DNA of 64,000 nucleotides, from the NCBI GenBank assembly GCA_023544565.1, contig JAMJFS010000008.1, positions 1-64,000 of the forward strand, read 5' to 3'. Position 1 is the first letter of the stretch; each line of letters opens with the position of its first letter. Source of the DNA: Methanosarcinaceae archaeon (GTDB lineage: Archaea; Halobacteriota; Methanosarcinia; Methanosarcinales; Methanosarcinaceae). The translations under genes were made by a program, and so were the position numbers. The notes below the pieces were generated by a model, which was not told where the DNA came from, did not search any database, and was given only the letters and a program-made list of their open reading frames with translations. Below are positions 28,324 through 38,270 of the stretch, in pieces.

Positions 28324-29736
28324 ATGCGAGAAGAATGCGGTGTTGTTGGCGTGGTCATGTACAATGCAGATCCACAATCAAGCCCAACCGCTCTTCAGAT
28401 ATATTATGCACTCTATGCTCTTCAGCATAGGGGGCAAGAATCTACCGGCATAGTTGTTCATGATGGTAACATAGTACATTCCATTAAGGGAATGGGTCTT
28501 GTTCCGGAAGTTTATTCTAAAGAAGAGATCAATGACCTTAGTGGTCATGTTGGAATTGGTCATGTCCGTTATTCAACAACAGGTGCATCAGGAATTGAGA
28601 ATTGCCAGCCGTTCATTGTGAATTTTAAGGGCGGTACTGTTTCTCTGGCACACAATGGTAATCTTGTAAACAGTAAAGAACTTCATGATGAACTTGAGTC
28701 AAATGGCAGTATTTTCATCACAGACTCAGACACTGAAGTAATGTTGCATCTTCTGGTAAAAGAACTTCTGAAATCAGATCCTGTTGATTCTATTCACGCT
28801 GTTATGCGCAGGCTTGTAGGTTCATATTCACTAACTATATTGATAGATGATATGTTAATAGCTGTCAGGGATCCACTTGGACTTAAACCGCTTTGTATCG
28901 GAGAGGTAAAAGGTGGTCATGTGGTTGCATCGGAAAGCGTTGCAATTGATACATTGAATGGGAAACTTATACGTGATGTAAATCCCGGCGAGATCGTGGT
29001 CTTTAAAGACGGAGAGATCGAGAGTCATCGGATATATAATGTAAAACATCCTGCACATTGTGTTTTTGAATATATTTATTTTGCAAGACCTGATTCGATA
29101 ATCGATGGTCAACTTGTATATCGTGTACGTGAGAGGATAGGGGAACAGCTTTCGATCGAACATCCGGTTGAAGCAGATATGGTTTCACCGGTTCCTGATT
29201 CTGGCATTACGTTTGCAATAGGATATTCTGAAAAATCGGGCATCAAATACCGCGAAGGATTGATGAAAAACCGTTATGTCGGGCGTACATTCATCATACC
29301 TGGGCAGGCGATGCGCGAGACTGCAGTTAGACTTAAGATGAATACGATCTCAATGAATATTAGTGGAAAGCGTGTAATCCTTATTGACGACAGCATTGTG
29401 CGCGGAACTACATCCAGAAGGATAATTGATATGGTTCGTAGTGCCGGTGCCGTTGAAGTGCATGCAAGAATCGGAAGTCCGGCAATTATTGCACCTTGTT
29501 ATCTCGGGATTGACATGGCGACAAGGGATGAACTCATTGCAGCCCACAAGACTGTACTTGGTGTTGAAGGTGTGATAAATGCAGATTCTCTTGGCTATCT
29601 GAGTATAGATGGTCTTGTCAAATCAATTGGGATTGATAAAGAGAACCTGTGTCTTGGGTGTTTGACAAGTGTATATCCGGTTGAGATACCGGGAGAAGAA
29701 TGTCATCGCAGGCAGTTAAAGTTAAACGAGTTTTAA
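28324..29736 (+). CDS. purF: Amidophosphoribosyltransferase PurF
   Basis: The 470-residue first enzyme of purine synthesis, making phosphoribosylamine from PRPP and glutamine. With the ATG at 28324 (AGAGGG upstream) a short propeptide MREE precedes Cys5, the nucleophile exposed by processing in ECGVVGVV. The PRPP loop is VILIDDSIVRGTTSRR. Late cysteines in CLGCLTSVYPVEIPGEEC suggest the iron-sulfur type of enzyme. A GTG-initiated longer form would read into repeat copy D and is unlikely. Confidence 0.95.
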   Translation: MREECGVVGVVMYNADPQSSPTALQIYYALYALQHRGQESTGIVVHDGNIVHSIKGMGLVPEVYSKEEINDLSGHVGIGHVRYSTTGASGIENCQPFIVNFKGGTVSLAHNGNLVNSKELHDELESNGSIFITDSDTEVMLHLLVKELLKSDPVDSIHAVMRRLVGSYSLTILIDDMLIAVRDPLGLKPLCIGEVKGGHVVASESVAIDTLNGKLIRDVNPGEIVVFKDGEIESHRIYNVKHPAHCVFEYIYFARPDSIIDGQLVYRVRERIGEQLSIEHPVEADMVSPVPDSGITFAIGYSEKSGIKYREGLMKNRYVGRTFIIPGQAMRETAVRLKMNTISMNISGKRVILIDDSIVRGTTSRRIIDMVRSAGAVEVHARIGSPAIIAPCYLGIDMATRDELIAAHKTVLGVEGVINADSLGYLSIDGLVKSIGIDKENLCLGCLTSVYPVEIPGEECHRRQLKLNEF

Positions 29737-29964
29737 GTTTGTATTTGTTTATGATGAAATGTCGGTGCACATTTAAAATACCTAAACCCCCATGAAGCAA
29801 CCCCGCCGTAGGCACATGTTTCATGCCCACTATCCATTCACATTCGTAAAATATGCAGTTTCTATGTAGGGCAAACCATACAAAAACAAATATGTTGACA
29901 GCGATTGAAACTTCGATGCGTATTCATGGCAAAATTACTAAATATGTAATCCCTGTCACCACCA
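29737..29964 (+). other. Intergenic hairpin after purF
   Basis: CATGAAGCA and TGTTTCATG (29792-29826) form an imperfect hairpin enclosing CCGCCGTAGG, similar to the GC-rich hairpin repeat family. It may act as a purF terminator. Confidence 0.4.
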
Positions 29965-31013
29965 ATGAAACTTCGCAACATATTATTTTCGGCCAGATTA
30001 ATAGGTGCGATCATCATTCTCTGGTTTATAGATGTTGAACAACTGACGCTTATCCTTCGCTCCATAGACCCCTATTTCATACTATTTGCATTTTTGCTGG
30101 AACTTTCAGGGTTTCTGATATGGACCCTGAAATGGAAACATCTTGTTGACAAAATCGAACACATCAAGTTCAAAACCCTGTTTATGGGGTTGATGGCCGG
30201 GAATTGCATGAGTACCAATGTGCTTCGAGCAAGAACCTTTGGCGGATTTGGGCGGGCATTTTTTCTTAAAAATGTCTTACAGAATCATAAGAAAGCAAAC
30301 TGGTATGCCACTATTGTTATGGACCAGACCACCAATAATTTTGTATTTATCCCACTTTTAATATTCTCCTTGCTTTTTGGTGTTCTGTTTTTAAACATCC
30401 CCTGGTGGCTGTCGGTATTGATGGAGATTATAGTCCTTATCCTGTTTTCGTCAGCACTTGCTACATACCTGTCAAGGCAAAAGATCAAAAGATCAAAAGA
30501 TCGTCCATTATCAATTTCTGCCAGTTGAACCTGCAACGGATTTATAATTTTACTCCGATTAAATTTTTCAGGGACAGATTTGAATCATACCATATATTTG
30601 AAAAGATCGTTGTCCAGGACCTTACGGAATTCAAAAAAACCTACACCACAATTTTGAAGGATAAACAAACACTTACAAAAGATGTGGGACTCGCAGTTCT
30701 TATGTACTCATTCATTTATTCCAAATCATACGTCCTCTTTCACAGTACCGGATATGGCATTTCCATCCTCCAACTTGTGGTGTCCCTGTCCCTTATACTC
30801 TGGATAATCTCTGTGGTTCCCGTTCCGTGAGGATTTGGGTTTAAAACGATCGTGATGATAGGAATGTATACCATGGTGAAAATTCCTATCAACATTGCAA
30901 CCATTTTTTCTATAATTGACAGAATTATTTATTTGTTCTTTGTGATTGTCGTCTCATATTCTGTAATTGGTGTTATGCGAATATTCCATATCCAGATGCG
31001 AGACAGGGCATAG
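29965..31013 (+). pseudogene. Broken flippase-like membrane protein (UPF0104/AglD type)
   Basis: The first 172 codons encode a lysylphosphatidylglycerol synthase TM-region/flippase-like protein (RARTFGGFGRAFFLKN near residues 88-103). Two lesions follow. Three copies of the octamer AAAAGATC at 30479-30502 shift the frame; removing one copy joins it perfectly to the next frame. An in-frame TGA at 30828-30830 then stands where the family has Gly in a P-G-G motif, and reading on gives MIGMYTMVKIPINIAT to a TAG at 31011. The restored product would be about 346 residues, normal for the family. Two independent lesions argue for a true pseudogene. Confidence 0.85.
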
Positions 31014-31361
31014 ATGTTATTTTATGAGAAATGGGTGAGTCTCGTAGTGTTACAGGCGATCTATTGGATGGGATGACGCGCAAATAAACCGGAAATAGAT
31101 CTTGCATAAAGTGCCACACCATTACAAACGAAACCTTTAAAAAAAAATGAATGTCAGGCATTCACATCATTAAAATAGGCAAAGGTATAAGAGAGAGTTC
31201 ACCCTTATAAGCATCACTAACTTTTAAGCAGTAAATTAATCTTAACTTTTTTATAGTATATATTTAAGTTTTGTTTTTATCCCTTAATTGTTTTTAATAT
31301 ATCTAAAAGATATGAATCTGAAAGAGCATTTGAGCAATTAAGTAGCTTTTTCAAACAAAAT
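31014..31361 (+). promoter_or_regulatory. Upstream region of DEAD-box helicase
   Basis: A TATA-like run at 31251-31268 (TTATAGTATATATTTAAG) would start transcription near 31290, giving a 5' leader of roughly 70 bases. Long leaders on cold-induced DEAD helicase genes are known in methanogens. No gene is visible in the rest. Confidence 0.45.
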
Positions 31362-32588
31362 ATGGAAAGTCTAACTATGGATAATTTTAAAAAACTTGGA
31401 ATCAGTAACGCTATTTTGAAATCAATTGATGAACATGGATTTGAAAACCCCTCTGAAATACAGGAAAAATCGATCCCCCTGATCCTTAACGGAGAAGATG
31501 TCATCGCCGGATCCGCAACAGGTTCCGGAAAGACACTCGCATTTGCTTCAGGCATAATACAAAATTCCGATCGAGGATACGGAATTCAGGCTTTGATCCT
31601 GACCCCCACAAGAGAACTTGCAGAGCAGGTGGCAAATTCTTTTAAGAAATTCTCAAGATACGACCCATTGAAAGTCGTATCTATCTACGGCGGTGTAGGG
31701 ATCAATCCGCAAATTAAAGGATTAAAGACCGCTGAAGTTGTTGTAGGAACACCGGGCAGGCTACTCGATCATATCAGCAGAAATACCATCCGATTAAATA
31801 ATGTAAAAACCCTTGTCCTTGATGAGGCAGACCATATGTTCGATATGGGATTCATAAAGGATGTGGAAAAGATCATCCAGAAATGTCCTGAAAACAGGCA
31901 GACCCTTTTGTTCTCTGCAACCATTACAAAAGAGGTTGTCAGGCTTTCCCGTAAGTACATGGTAGACCCGGTTGAGGTAGCAGTAGAGTCTTATATCGAT
32001 CCGAAAAAATTGAATCAGGTCGTTTATAAAGTACAAGATGACATGAAACTCTTTCTTCTCGTGCACCTTCTAAAGAACGAGACCACAAACCTTGGAATGG
32101 TTTTTTGTAACACAAAAAGAAACACTGATAAAGTCGCAAAGAACCTGAGAAATTCCGGTGTCAATGCCATTGCAATCCATGGCGGACTGACACAGAACAA
32201 ACGAAATAACATAATGGAATTATTCCATTCCAAAAAAGTATCTGTTCTTGTATGTACAGATGTAGCTGGAAGAGGACTCGATATAAAGGATGTTTCCCAT
32301 GTTTACAATTACGAAATTCCCAGAGAGAGTAAACAATATATTCACAGGATCGGAAGAACTGCACGAGCGGGATCAAATGGAAAAGCAATAAATATCCTTT
32401 CCCCAAAAGACCATGATAATTATATGAGTGTGTTGAGAGACAATGATGTAGCTATTAAGGAACTAACACTACCTGCTATGGAAAGGATGAAAAAACCGGA
32501 AAGAGCATTGGAAAAGCCGGTCAATAGAATGAACACACCGCCAAGAAAAGGTCGGCAAAATCAAAGACAAAACTACAACCACAGATAG
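31362..32588 (+). CDS. DEAD-box RNA helicase
   Basis: A 408-residue ATP-dependent RNA helicase. Motifs in order: Q motif (FKKLGISNAILKSIDEHGFENPSEIQ), I (ATGSGKT), Ia (PTRELAEQV), II (DEAD in VLDEADHMFDMGF), III (SAT), and in the second RecA domain IV-VI ending HRIGRTARAG. The basic, Gln/Asn-rich tail after residue 375 probably binds RNA. In Methanococcoides and relatives such proteins unwind structured mRNA in the cold. ATG 31377 is an alternative start. A perfect hairpin follows the stop. Confidence 0.95.
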   Translation: MESLTMDNFKKLGISNAILKSIDEHGFENPSEIQEKSIPLILNGEDVIAGSATGSGKTLAFASGIIQNSDRGYGIQALILTPTRELAEQVANSFKKFSRYDPLKVVSIYGGVGINPQIKGLKTAEVVVGTPGRLLDHISRNTIRLNNVKTLVLDEADHMFDMGFIKDVEKIIQKCPENRQTLLFSATITKEVVRLSRKYMVDPVEVAVESYIDPKKLNQVVYKVQDDMKLFLLVHLLKNETTNLGMVFCNTKRNTDKVAKNLRNSGVNAIAIHGGLTQNKRNNIMELFHSKKVSVLVCTDVAGRGLDIKDVSHVYNYEIPRESKQYIHRIGRTARAGSNGKAINILSPKDHDNYMSVLRDNDVAIKELTLPAMERMKKPERALEKPVNRMNTPPRKGRQNQRQNYNHR

Positions 32589-32641
32589 ATACCGTTTGTC
32601 TGTGTATTGAGGCACAACTAACTTTTGATATGTTGGTATCG

Positions 32642-32665
32642 GCAGGAGCAATGGACTGCTCCTGC
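32642..32665 (+). terminator. Perfect hairpin downstream of DEAD-box helicase
   Basis: GCAGGAGCA and TGCTCCTGC, nine perfect base pairs with a six-base loop, followed by a short A-run rather than Ts. It may end or protect the helicase transcript. Confidence 0.5.
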
Positions 32666-32883
32666 AAAAACATAGGCATGGAATCAGAACGACGGACAGA
32701 TCGTTTTCCTACGATAGCAAAAAACATTATTCCGATGTTTTCGGACCTATTGTATTGTATCTGTCAGATAAGTTCTAAATTATACTTGCGGAGTAGTATA
32801 TCTTGGGAAAGATAGGATATTCTCATGCACGAAACCACGTAAAACCAATACACTAAAATATCCATTCATCTCATCAATATATT

Positions 32884-34023
32884 ATGAAATCCGTGTGCAT
32901 TATTGGGGAGGTGCATCTTCCACACCAGATACGATGGTACTGGCCGGGTGAAGGAGATAAAATACTTGGAATGAGTACATACTTTGATCAGGAGACTACA
33001 TTTTCCCGATTTGAAAAAAAGGCCAAGGATATTATCCGCACAAACCATGTGCTCAATGATTCCATCGACAATGGGGGAAAATATACATTCAACATATCAG
33101 GTACATTTCTTGACCAGTGTAAATGGGATCCTGATGTAACAGATTCTTTTCTGGAACTTGCAGCTACAGGAAATGTTGAGTTTGCAGCATCACCGTATTA
33201 TCATTCGATCTGTTCCCTTTATCCTGACCTCTCAAAGTTTAAGGAAGAAGTGAAAAAGCATAAAGATGCCATTTTCAACCTGTTTGGAACTGCCCCAACA
33301 ACCTTTGTAAACTCTGAACTGATCTTATCAAAACACATCGGGAAGATGCTAAAAGGAATGGAATTTGAATGCCTTGTATCTGAAGGATCACACAACGTAT
33401 TGAACGGATACGACCCCGTCCATTTGTATCATGACCACCTGCCAACCCTTCTTCGACACATCGACCTGAGTGAAGATATCGAGAACCGTTTCTCTGAAAA
33501 AGAATGGACCGGATATCCATTAATTGCAGATAAATTCGCATCATGGATCAGCAGCATGGAAGGGGATGTTGTCACACTGTATTTCAATTACGATACCCTT
33601 GCAAAACATCATAAAAACGAGAGCAAGATATGCAGATTCGTGCGTGAGTTACCGCAAGCGCTTGCCGATCATGGAGTGGATATGATCACACCATCGATGG
33701 CCGTCCACAAATACAAAAAGAAGATCGTGAAACTGGCAACCCTCAAAACGGAGTCGACTGCACGTTATGGCATGCACAGTATGCTGGGCAACCACATGCA
33801 AAACCTGTACCTCAATGAATTGGTTACAATAGGGCAGGAACTGGAGAATATCAGGGATGCCCGCGAATATGATACTTTTAAGCACATTTACAGTTGTCTT
33901 GGACAAACTGACCTGCTTTTGGACATGAACTCCAACAATCTACAGATCGCATATGAGCGGAGCGTGAATCTTTTTTCCATACTATCAGATCTGCGGCGTG
34001 CTATCCTGGAGGTCAGGCCATGA
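32884..34023 (+). CDS. GH57-family protein with altered catalytic residues
   Basis: A 379-residue glycoside hydrolase family 57 homologue. It aligns along its length with the next gene, but key positions differ: motif 1 is HLP (11-13) instead of HQP, and motif 4 reads FNYDTLAKHH (Asn235) instead of MDYETFGEHQ, so the acid/base aspartate is replaced by asparagine. The nucleophile glutamate is kept (NSE, Glu145). It is therefore probably not a normal amylase and may be a non-catalytic partner of the adjacent enzyme. Its stop overlaps the next start by ATGA, so the two are co-translated. Confidence 0.8.
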   Translation: MKSVCIIGEVHLPHQIRWYWPGEGDKILGMSTYFDQETTFSRFEKKAKDIIRTNHVLNDSIDNGGKYTFNISGTFLDQCKWDPDVTDSFLELAATGNVEFAASPYYHSICSLYPDLSKFKEEVKKHKDAIFNLFGTAPTTFVNSELILSKHIGKMLKGMEFECLVSEGSHNVLNGYDPVHLYHDHLPTLLRHIDLSEDIENRFSEKEWTGYPLIADKFASWISSMEGDVVTLYFNYDTLAKHHKNESKICRFVRELPQALADHGVDMITPSMAVHKYKKKIVKLATLKTESTARYGMHSMLGNHMQNLYLNELVTIGQELENIRDAREYDTFKHIYSCLGQTDLLLDMNSNNLQIAYERSVNLFSILSDLRRAILEVRP

Positions 34024-35216
34024 CATCAATTTGTATTTATTTTCAGATACACCAGCCATACCGGCTTCGCTGGTTCTGGCCAGATGGGGACAATGGGTTC
34101 AACAGGTACTTTGACGAATCCATAAATAAAGAAATATTCGAAAAAGTTGCCCGCAAATGTTACCTTCCTACAAACAATGTTATGCTGGATGCGATTGATG
34201 AACACTATGGTGAGTTCAAATTCAGCGTCTCTATCACAGGAACGCTCCTGAGCCAATGTGAAAAATGGGGCACGGATGTACTTGACACTTTCAGGCAAAT
34301 GGCAGACTCAGGGTGTGTGGAATTTTTGGATGAGACTAACTACCATTCACTTGCCGGATTGTTCGAAGATCGGACCGAGTTCATAGAACAGGTTCGTGAA
34401 CATCGCGATCTTGTCTTTGACCTGCTAAAAGTGAAACCCGAAGTGTTTAGAAATACTGAACTGTTGTACAATAACAGCATTGCAAAAACGGCATCTGATC
34501 TGGGATACAAGGCAATACTTACAGAAGGCTTAGAGAATCTGCTTGGCTGGCGCACCCCAAACCATGTGTATAAAGCAAAAGACAGTGACATTGCAGTCCT
34601 GATGAGAAACTTCAAACTCAGTGATGATATCGGGTATAGATTCTCTGCAAAATGGTGGGGTCAGTACCCACTCACAGCAGATAAATGGGCTACCTGGGCA
34701 TCAGAAGCAGGTGGAGAAACGATAAATATATTTATGGATTATGAGACATTTGGGGAGCACCAATGGGAAACTACAGGTATATTTCAGTTCTTACGTGCGT
34801 TGCCAGATGAAGTTATAAAGAGGAATCTCACTTTCAACACTCCATCCGAAGTCGTAGATATGTACAAACCGGTTGCGGAAATCGATGTAGGAGATTTTTC
34901 AACGATCTCATGGGCTGACATGGAACGTGATACGAGCGCATGGCTTGGGAATGATATGCAGAGGCGTTGTTTTGAAGAGGCAAAACAACTTGGACCGTAT
35001 GTCAAAAAGACAGGCGACAAAGAACTTTTACGCATCTGGAAACACCTGCTGACATCAGACCACTATTACTACATGTGTACTAAATGGCTGGATGACGGTG
35101 ATGTCCACTCATATTTCAGCATACATTCATCACCATTCGATGCGGCTGTTAATTTCATGGCAGTCATTATGGATTTCAAGGCTCAGGTGTTCAAACGGCT
35201 GAGCGAAATTGATTAG
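34020..35216 (+). CDS. GH57 alpha-amylase or glucanotransferase
   Basis: A 398-residue GH57 enzyme acting on alpha-glucans. Conserved motifs are intact: HQP at 11-13, GTLLSQ at 74-79, nucleophile Glu147 in FRNTELL, and acid/base Asp240 in MDYETFGEHQ. It could be an alpha-amylase or a 4-alpha-glucanotransferase; sequence alone does not decide. It has no signal peptide, so it works on intracellular glycogen. It overlaps the degenerate GH57 gene and lies 73 bases before the V4R gene in the glycogen operon. Confidence 0.9.
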   Translation: MTSICIYFQIHQPYRLRWFWPDGDNGFNRYFDESINKEIFEKVARKCYLPTNNVMLDAIDEHYGEFKFSVSITGTLLSQCEKWGTDVLDTFRQMADSGCVEFLDETNYHSLAGLFEDRTEFIEQVREHRDLVFDLLKVKPEVFRNTELLYNNSIAKTASDLGYKAILTEGLENLLGWRTPNHVYKAKDSDIAVLMRNFKLSDDIGYRFSAKWWGQYPLTADKWATWASEAGGETINIFMDYETFGEHQWETTGIFQFLRALPDEVIKRNLTFNTPSEVVDMYKPVAEIDVGDFSTISWADMERDTSAWLGNDMQRRCFEEAKQLGPYVKKTGDKELLRIWKHLLTSDHYYYMCTKWLDDGDVHSYFSIHSSPFDAAVNFMAVIMDFKAQVFKRLSEID

Positions 35217-35289
35217 TGTTATGCTTGTATGATATTTTACGGGGATATGAAACAGATATGGAGTTGGTAATATAGTTCGGGATCTTTGT

Positions 35290-36081
35290 ATGTTCAGTAC
35301 CGCAGATGAGACTGCGAATGTTATCTGGTTTGATATCAGTTATGCTGACACGATCAGTTCACAGGCAGACATTATGCGCTTTTTTGCAGACAATAACGTG
35401 AATATACGGTTTGGATACCTTGACAATACCGGACAAGCAAAAAAAGGGAAATACATCATTTTCACACAGGTGAATAAAAACGTTGATATGGAAAAACTTG
35501 CTGCAGATCTCAAAGGCCTCGACGTTGTGCAGGATGTGGAATACGGAATTTCAAGTAACAAAATGATACAATCCGTGGAATTTCCGCTCAACCTGCTTGG
35601 GGAAAGAGCAGTGATAGCACGCGCAACAACATTCGTGGACATCATACGAACCCTATATGAGAATGTGTCGCAGTCTGATGGATTGTTGATGCTGAGCGGG
35701 CTAAAAGGCGGAATAAATGCAGCCAGGTACTTTAAAGGAATTACAACTATAGATGAGAGCAATTTCAAAGATGTTTTGAAAGAGTTGTTCATGGCAACCG
35801 GATGGGGAATCCTTGACGTTGAATGTGATTGTGAAACCATGAGCGGGCGGATATTTGTTCACGAATCGTTCATTGCAGATAATTTTAAGGAGAGCGAACG
35901 TCCTGTATGTGGATATATGAGCGGATATTTTGCAGGATTTATAACAGAGGTTGTGGGCAAGACCATGCATGTGCGTGAGGTTAGATGCAAAAGCATGGGG
36001 CACGATGTGTGCGAGCATATCATATCACTTGCACCGGAGGGTGCAAAACTTGAACACCTTTTGAGAGGAGATATTACTTGA
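35290..36081 (+). CDS. V4R-domain protein in the glycogen operon
   Basis: A 263-residue protein. The N-terminal 75 residues look like an ACT-type ligand domain; residues 120-260 form a V4R (4-vinyl reductase-like) domain with RPVCGYMSGYFAGFITEVVGK and the cysteine-bearing end VREVRCKSMGHDVCEHII. V4R domains bind small hydrocarbons or metals and often sense signals. Its stop overlaps the GH15 start (TTGA), so it is translated with glucan-degrading enzymes. A regulatory or sensing role in glycogen use is inference. Confidence 0.75.
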   Translation: MFSTADETANVIWFDISYADTISSQADIMRFFADNNVNIRFGYLDNTGQAKKGKYIIFTQVNKNVDMEKLAADLKGLDVVQDVEYGISSNKMIQSVEFPLNLLGERAVIARATTFVDIIRTLYENVSQSDGLLMLSGLKGGINAARYFKGITTIDESNFKDVLKELFMATGWGILDVECDCETMSGRIFVHESFIADNFKESERPVCGYMSGYFAGFITEVVGKTMHVREVRCKSMGHDVCEHIISLAPEGAKLEHLLRGDIT

Positions 36082-38024
36082 TACGACAACCGAATGTGGT
36101 TTTTGGCAATTCCCGATTGCTTGTTACAATGGGGGGGAAAGGAGAACTTTTTGGTTTCTTCTATCCAAGACGAGACTATGCCCAGCATGTAGAGGATTCG
36201 CTGGCATGCATTTATAATGGTAATAAACTATTGTGGCTCAACAGCCATGAGTGGTATTCCACTCAGGAATACATTGAAGATTCCAACATTGTATCTACGG
36301 AACTATCACACGGCTCCGGCATCAAAATATCGATCATTGACTTTGTTCATCCGGAAGTCCCCATACTGATCCGCAAATTCAAGTTCCATTCGAAAAAGCA
36401 GTTGCGCGGCAAGTTCTTTTATTACTCGAATCTCAATGTCGGGGAAATGAATAAAAAGAATTCATGTTTTTGTGATTCGGATGAGAAACTGCTTGTACAG
36501 TACTGGCAGGACTACTATATCGGTCTTAAAGGGATACCTGATTTTAAAGAATGGCAAGTTGGCAAGTCGATGGATACCATCTGGTGGACCAATGCAAAGT
36601 ATGATATGGAAGATGGAAAACTGCAAAACAACAAGGAAGATATAGGTCAACTTAACAATGCGCTTGGATGGGATCTTGATATTGAAGCCGGCGGTGAGAC
36701 CGAGATCACTGTACTTATCGGTGCCGCCCAGAAAAGAACACGTTTGTACAAAAGTATGCGTGAACTCGCAAACCAGCCAATTGACAATGTGTTTGAAAAA
36801 ACACGTGACAACTGGATCATGTGGCTGTCAAAAAAGAATGTGTTGAGCCTCCCAGTGCTTGGAGAACACAATGTAGCAAAGCAGGAGATGTTCAGTGCAT
36901 ATAACCGCTCTCTTCTTACATTGAATCTTTTAAATGATGAAAAACATGGCTCCTTTATTGCTGCACCTGAGTTTGATTCAAATTTTGAGATGTGCGGGGG
37001 ATATGGATTCTGCTGGAATCGCGATGGTGTGGAAGTTGTATTGGCATTACTGGATGCAGGCTATCCGGAATATTGTGATCGGTTCTTCAAATGGTGTGAA
37101 AAGACACAACTCTCTGATGGTTCATGGTTCCAGAGATACTGGCTTGATGGGAACACCGCACCTTCATGGGGGAATTTTGATTACTCGACCCAGGTAGATG
37201 AAACGGGTGCAACACTGCATGCAATTGATACATACTATCGCTCACTAAAAGGGATCACAAAGGTTGAGTTCCTCGAAGACATGTGGGCTTTGGTACTGCG
37301 CGGTGCCGAATACCTGATGAAACGAAGCCGACGCGGCGTGCATGATTCTTGTATTGACCTTTGGGAGACGTATTACGGTCGTTTCAGTTATACGAATGCT
37401 TCGGTGTATGCCGGACTTGTTGCTGCTGCTCATATTGCAGAGAAATATGACGAATCCGGTCTTGCCGATCGATGGGTAAAACACGCTGATTTTGTGAAAA
37501 TGAAAACAATAGAAAAACTGTGGTTGAATGAGGGATATTTTGCAAAAGGAATTATCAATAAAAAACTTGATCCCACAGTTGATGCAAGCATACTTGGGAT
37601 GATCGTTCCGTTCAATATGCTCTCCCCGAACAATCGTGAAGAGAGGGCAATGATCTATTCGATCATCAAGAATATAGAAGAAAAATTGAGGATCAAGGTC
37701 AATGACCACTATGGAATTCTGCGGTATGAAGGTGATAATTATATCGAAGGAAATCCCTGGATTGTGACCACACTATGGCTTTCAAAGACAATGCTTTCGC
37801 TTGCCATCGCACTTCAAAGTGAATCCGGCAGCGAGAAACAAGTGCGGCAATTGGTCATAGATGCGACAGATTACATCAAATGGTCACTAAGAGGCACGAC
37901 AAGCACGGGACTGCTTTCTGAACAGGTGGATAAGTTCACAGGCTATCCTGCGTGGGCAATACCGCTTGGATGGAGTTGTGCTCTTATGCTGGATAATATC
38001 CGGCTTCTTGATAAGATACGATAA
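36078..38024 (+). CDS. GH15 glucoamylase (glucan 1,4-alpha-glucosidase)
   Basis: A 648-residue family 15 glycoside hydrolase that releases glucose from alpha-glucan ends. Residues 1-250 form the N-terminal beta-sandwich and 270-640 the (alpha/alpha)6 barrel, with GYGFCWNRDGVEVVLALLDAG, WFQRYWLDG and the catalytic-acid region DLWETYYGRFSYTNASVYAGL. No secretion signal is present. The start is the TTG at 36078 with GAGGAG seven bases upstream, overlapping the V4R stop. A hairpin pair follows. Confidence 0.92.
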   Translation: MIRQPNVVFGNSRLLVTMGGKGELFGFFYPRRDYAQHVEDSLACIYNGNKLLWLNSHEWYSTQEYIEDSNIVSTELSHGSGIKISIIDFVHPEVPILIRKFKFHSKKQLRGKFFYYSNLNVGEMNKKNSCFCDSDEKLLVQYWQDYYIGLKGIPDFKEWQVGKSMDTIWWTNAKYDMEDGKLQNNKEDIGQLNNALGWDLDIEAGGETEITVLIGAAQKRTRLYKSMRELANQPIDNVFEKTRDNWIMWLSKKNVLSLPVLGEHNVAKQEMFSAYNRSLLTLNLLNDEKHGSFIAAPEFDSNFEMCGGYGFCWNRDGVEVVLALLDAGYPEYCDRFFKWCEKTQLSDGSWFQRYWLDGNTAPSWGNFDYSTQVDETGATLHAIDTYYRSLKGITKVEFLEDMWALVLRGAEYLMKRSRRGVHDSCIDLWETYYGRFSYTNASVYAGLVAAAHIAEKYDESGLADRWVKHADFVKMKTIEKLWLNEGYFAKGIINKKLDPTVDASILGMIVPFNMLSPNNREERAMIYSIIKNIEEKLRIKVNDHYGILRYEGDNYIEGNPWIVTTLWLSKTMLSLAIALQSESGSEKQVRQLVIDATDYIKWSLRGTTSTGLLSEQVDKFTGYPAWAIPLGWSCALMLDNIRLLDKIR

Positions 38025-38200
38025 ACAACCGCCGAAGGCGGCGCATCCCATAACCACTTACCTATAAGAAATACATAATATGCAATGTCATATTCAAACC
38101 AACTTAGAAAATAATTAATTTGTTATTTGTGAATATATCGTTTATTGATTTCGGAGGAGTGCGCCGCTTGCGGCGTGTTGCTCACGTGGAGTTAAGAACA
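38025..38200. repeat. GC-rich inverted hairpin pair, copy 1
   Basis: CCGCC-GAA-GGCGG at 38029-38041 and CGCCGC-TT-GCGGCG at about 38162-38175 bracket a gene-free AT-rich spacer. The first loop is C-GAA-G. The unit lies between the GH15 and debranching-enzyme genes. Confidence 0.7.
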
Positions 38201-38270
38201 ACTAACATAACTTACTGAATGAATAAATGATTGACTAAATACGATTTGATCATAGATGGAGACATGAAGT

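Noticed and set aside
30479-30502. Phase-variable switch by three AAAAGATC copies
   Set aside because: The same gene also has an in-frame TGA at 30828, so one slip would not restore it; treated as pseudogene.
30828-30830. Recoded stop (pyrrolysine or selenocysteine)
   Set aside because: Pyrrolysine uses TAG, this is TGA, and the family has glycine here; no SECIS-like structure was seen.
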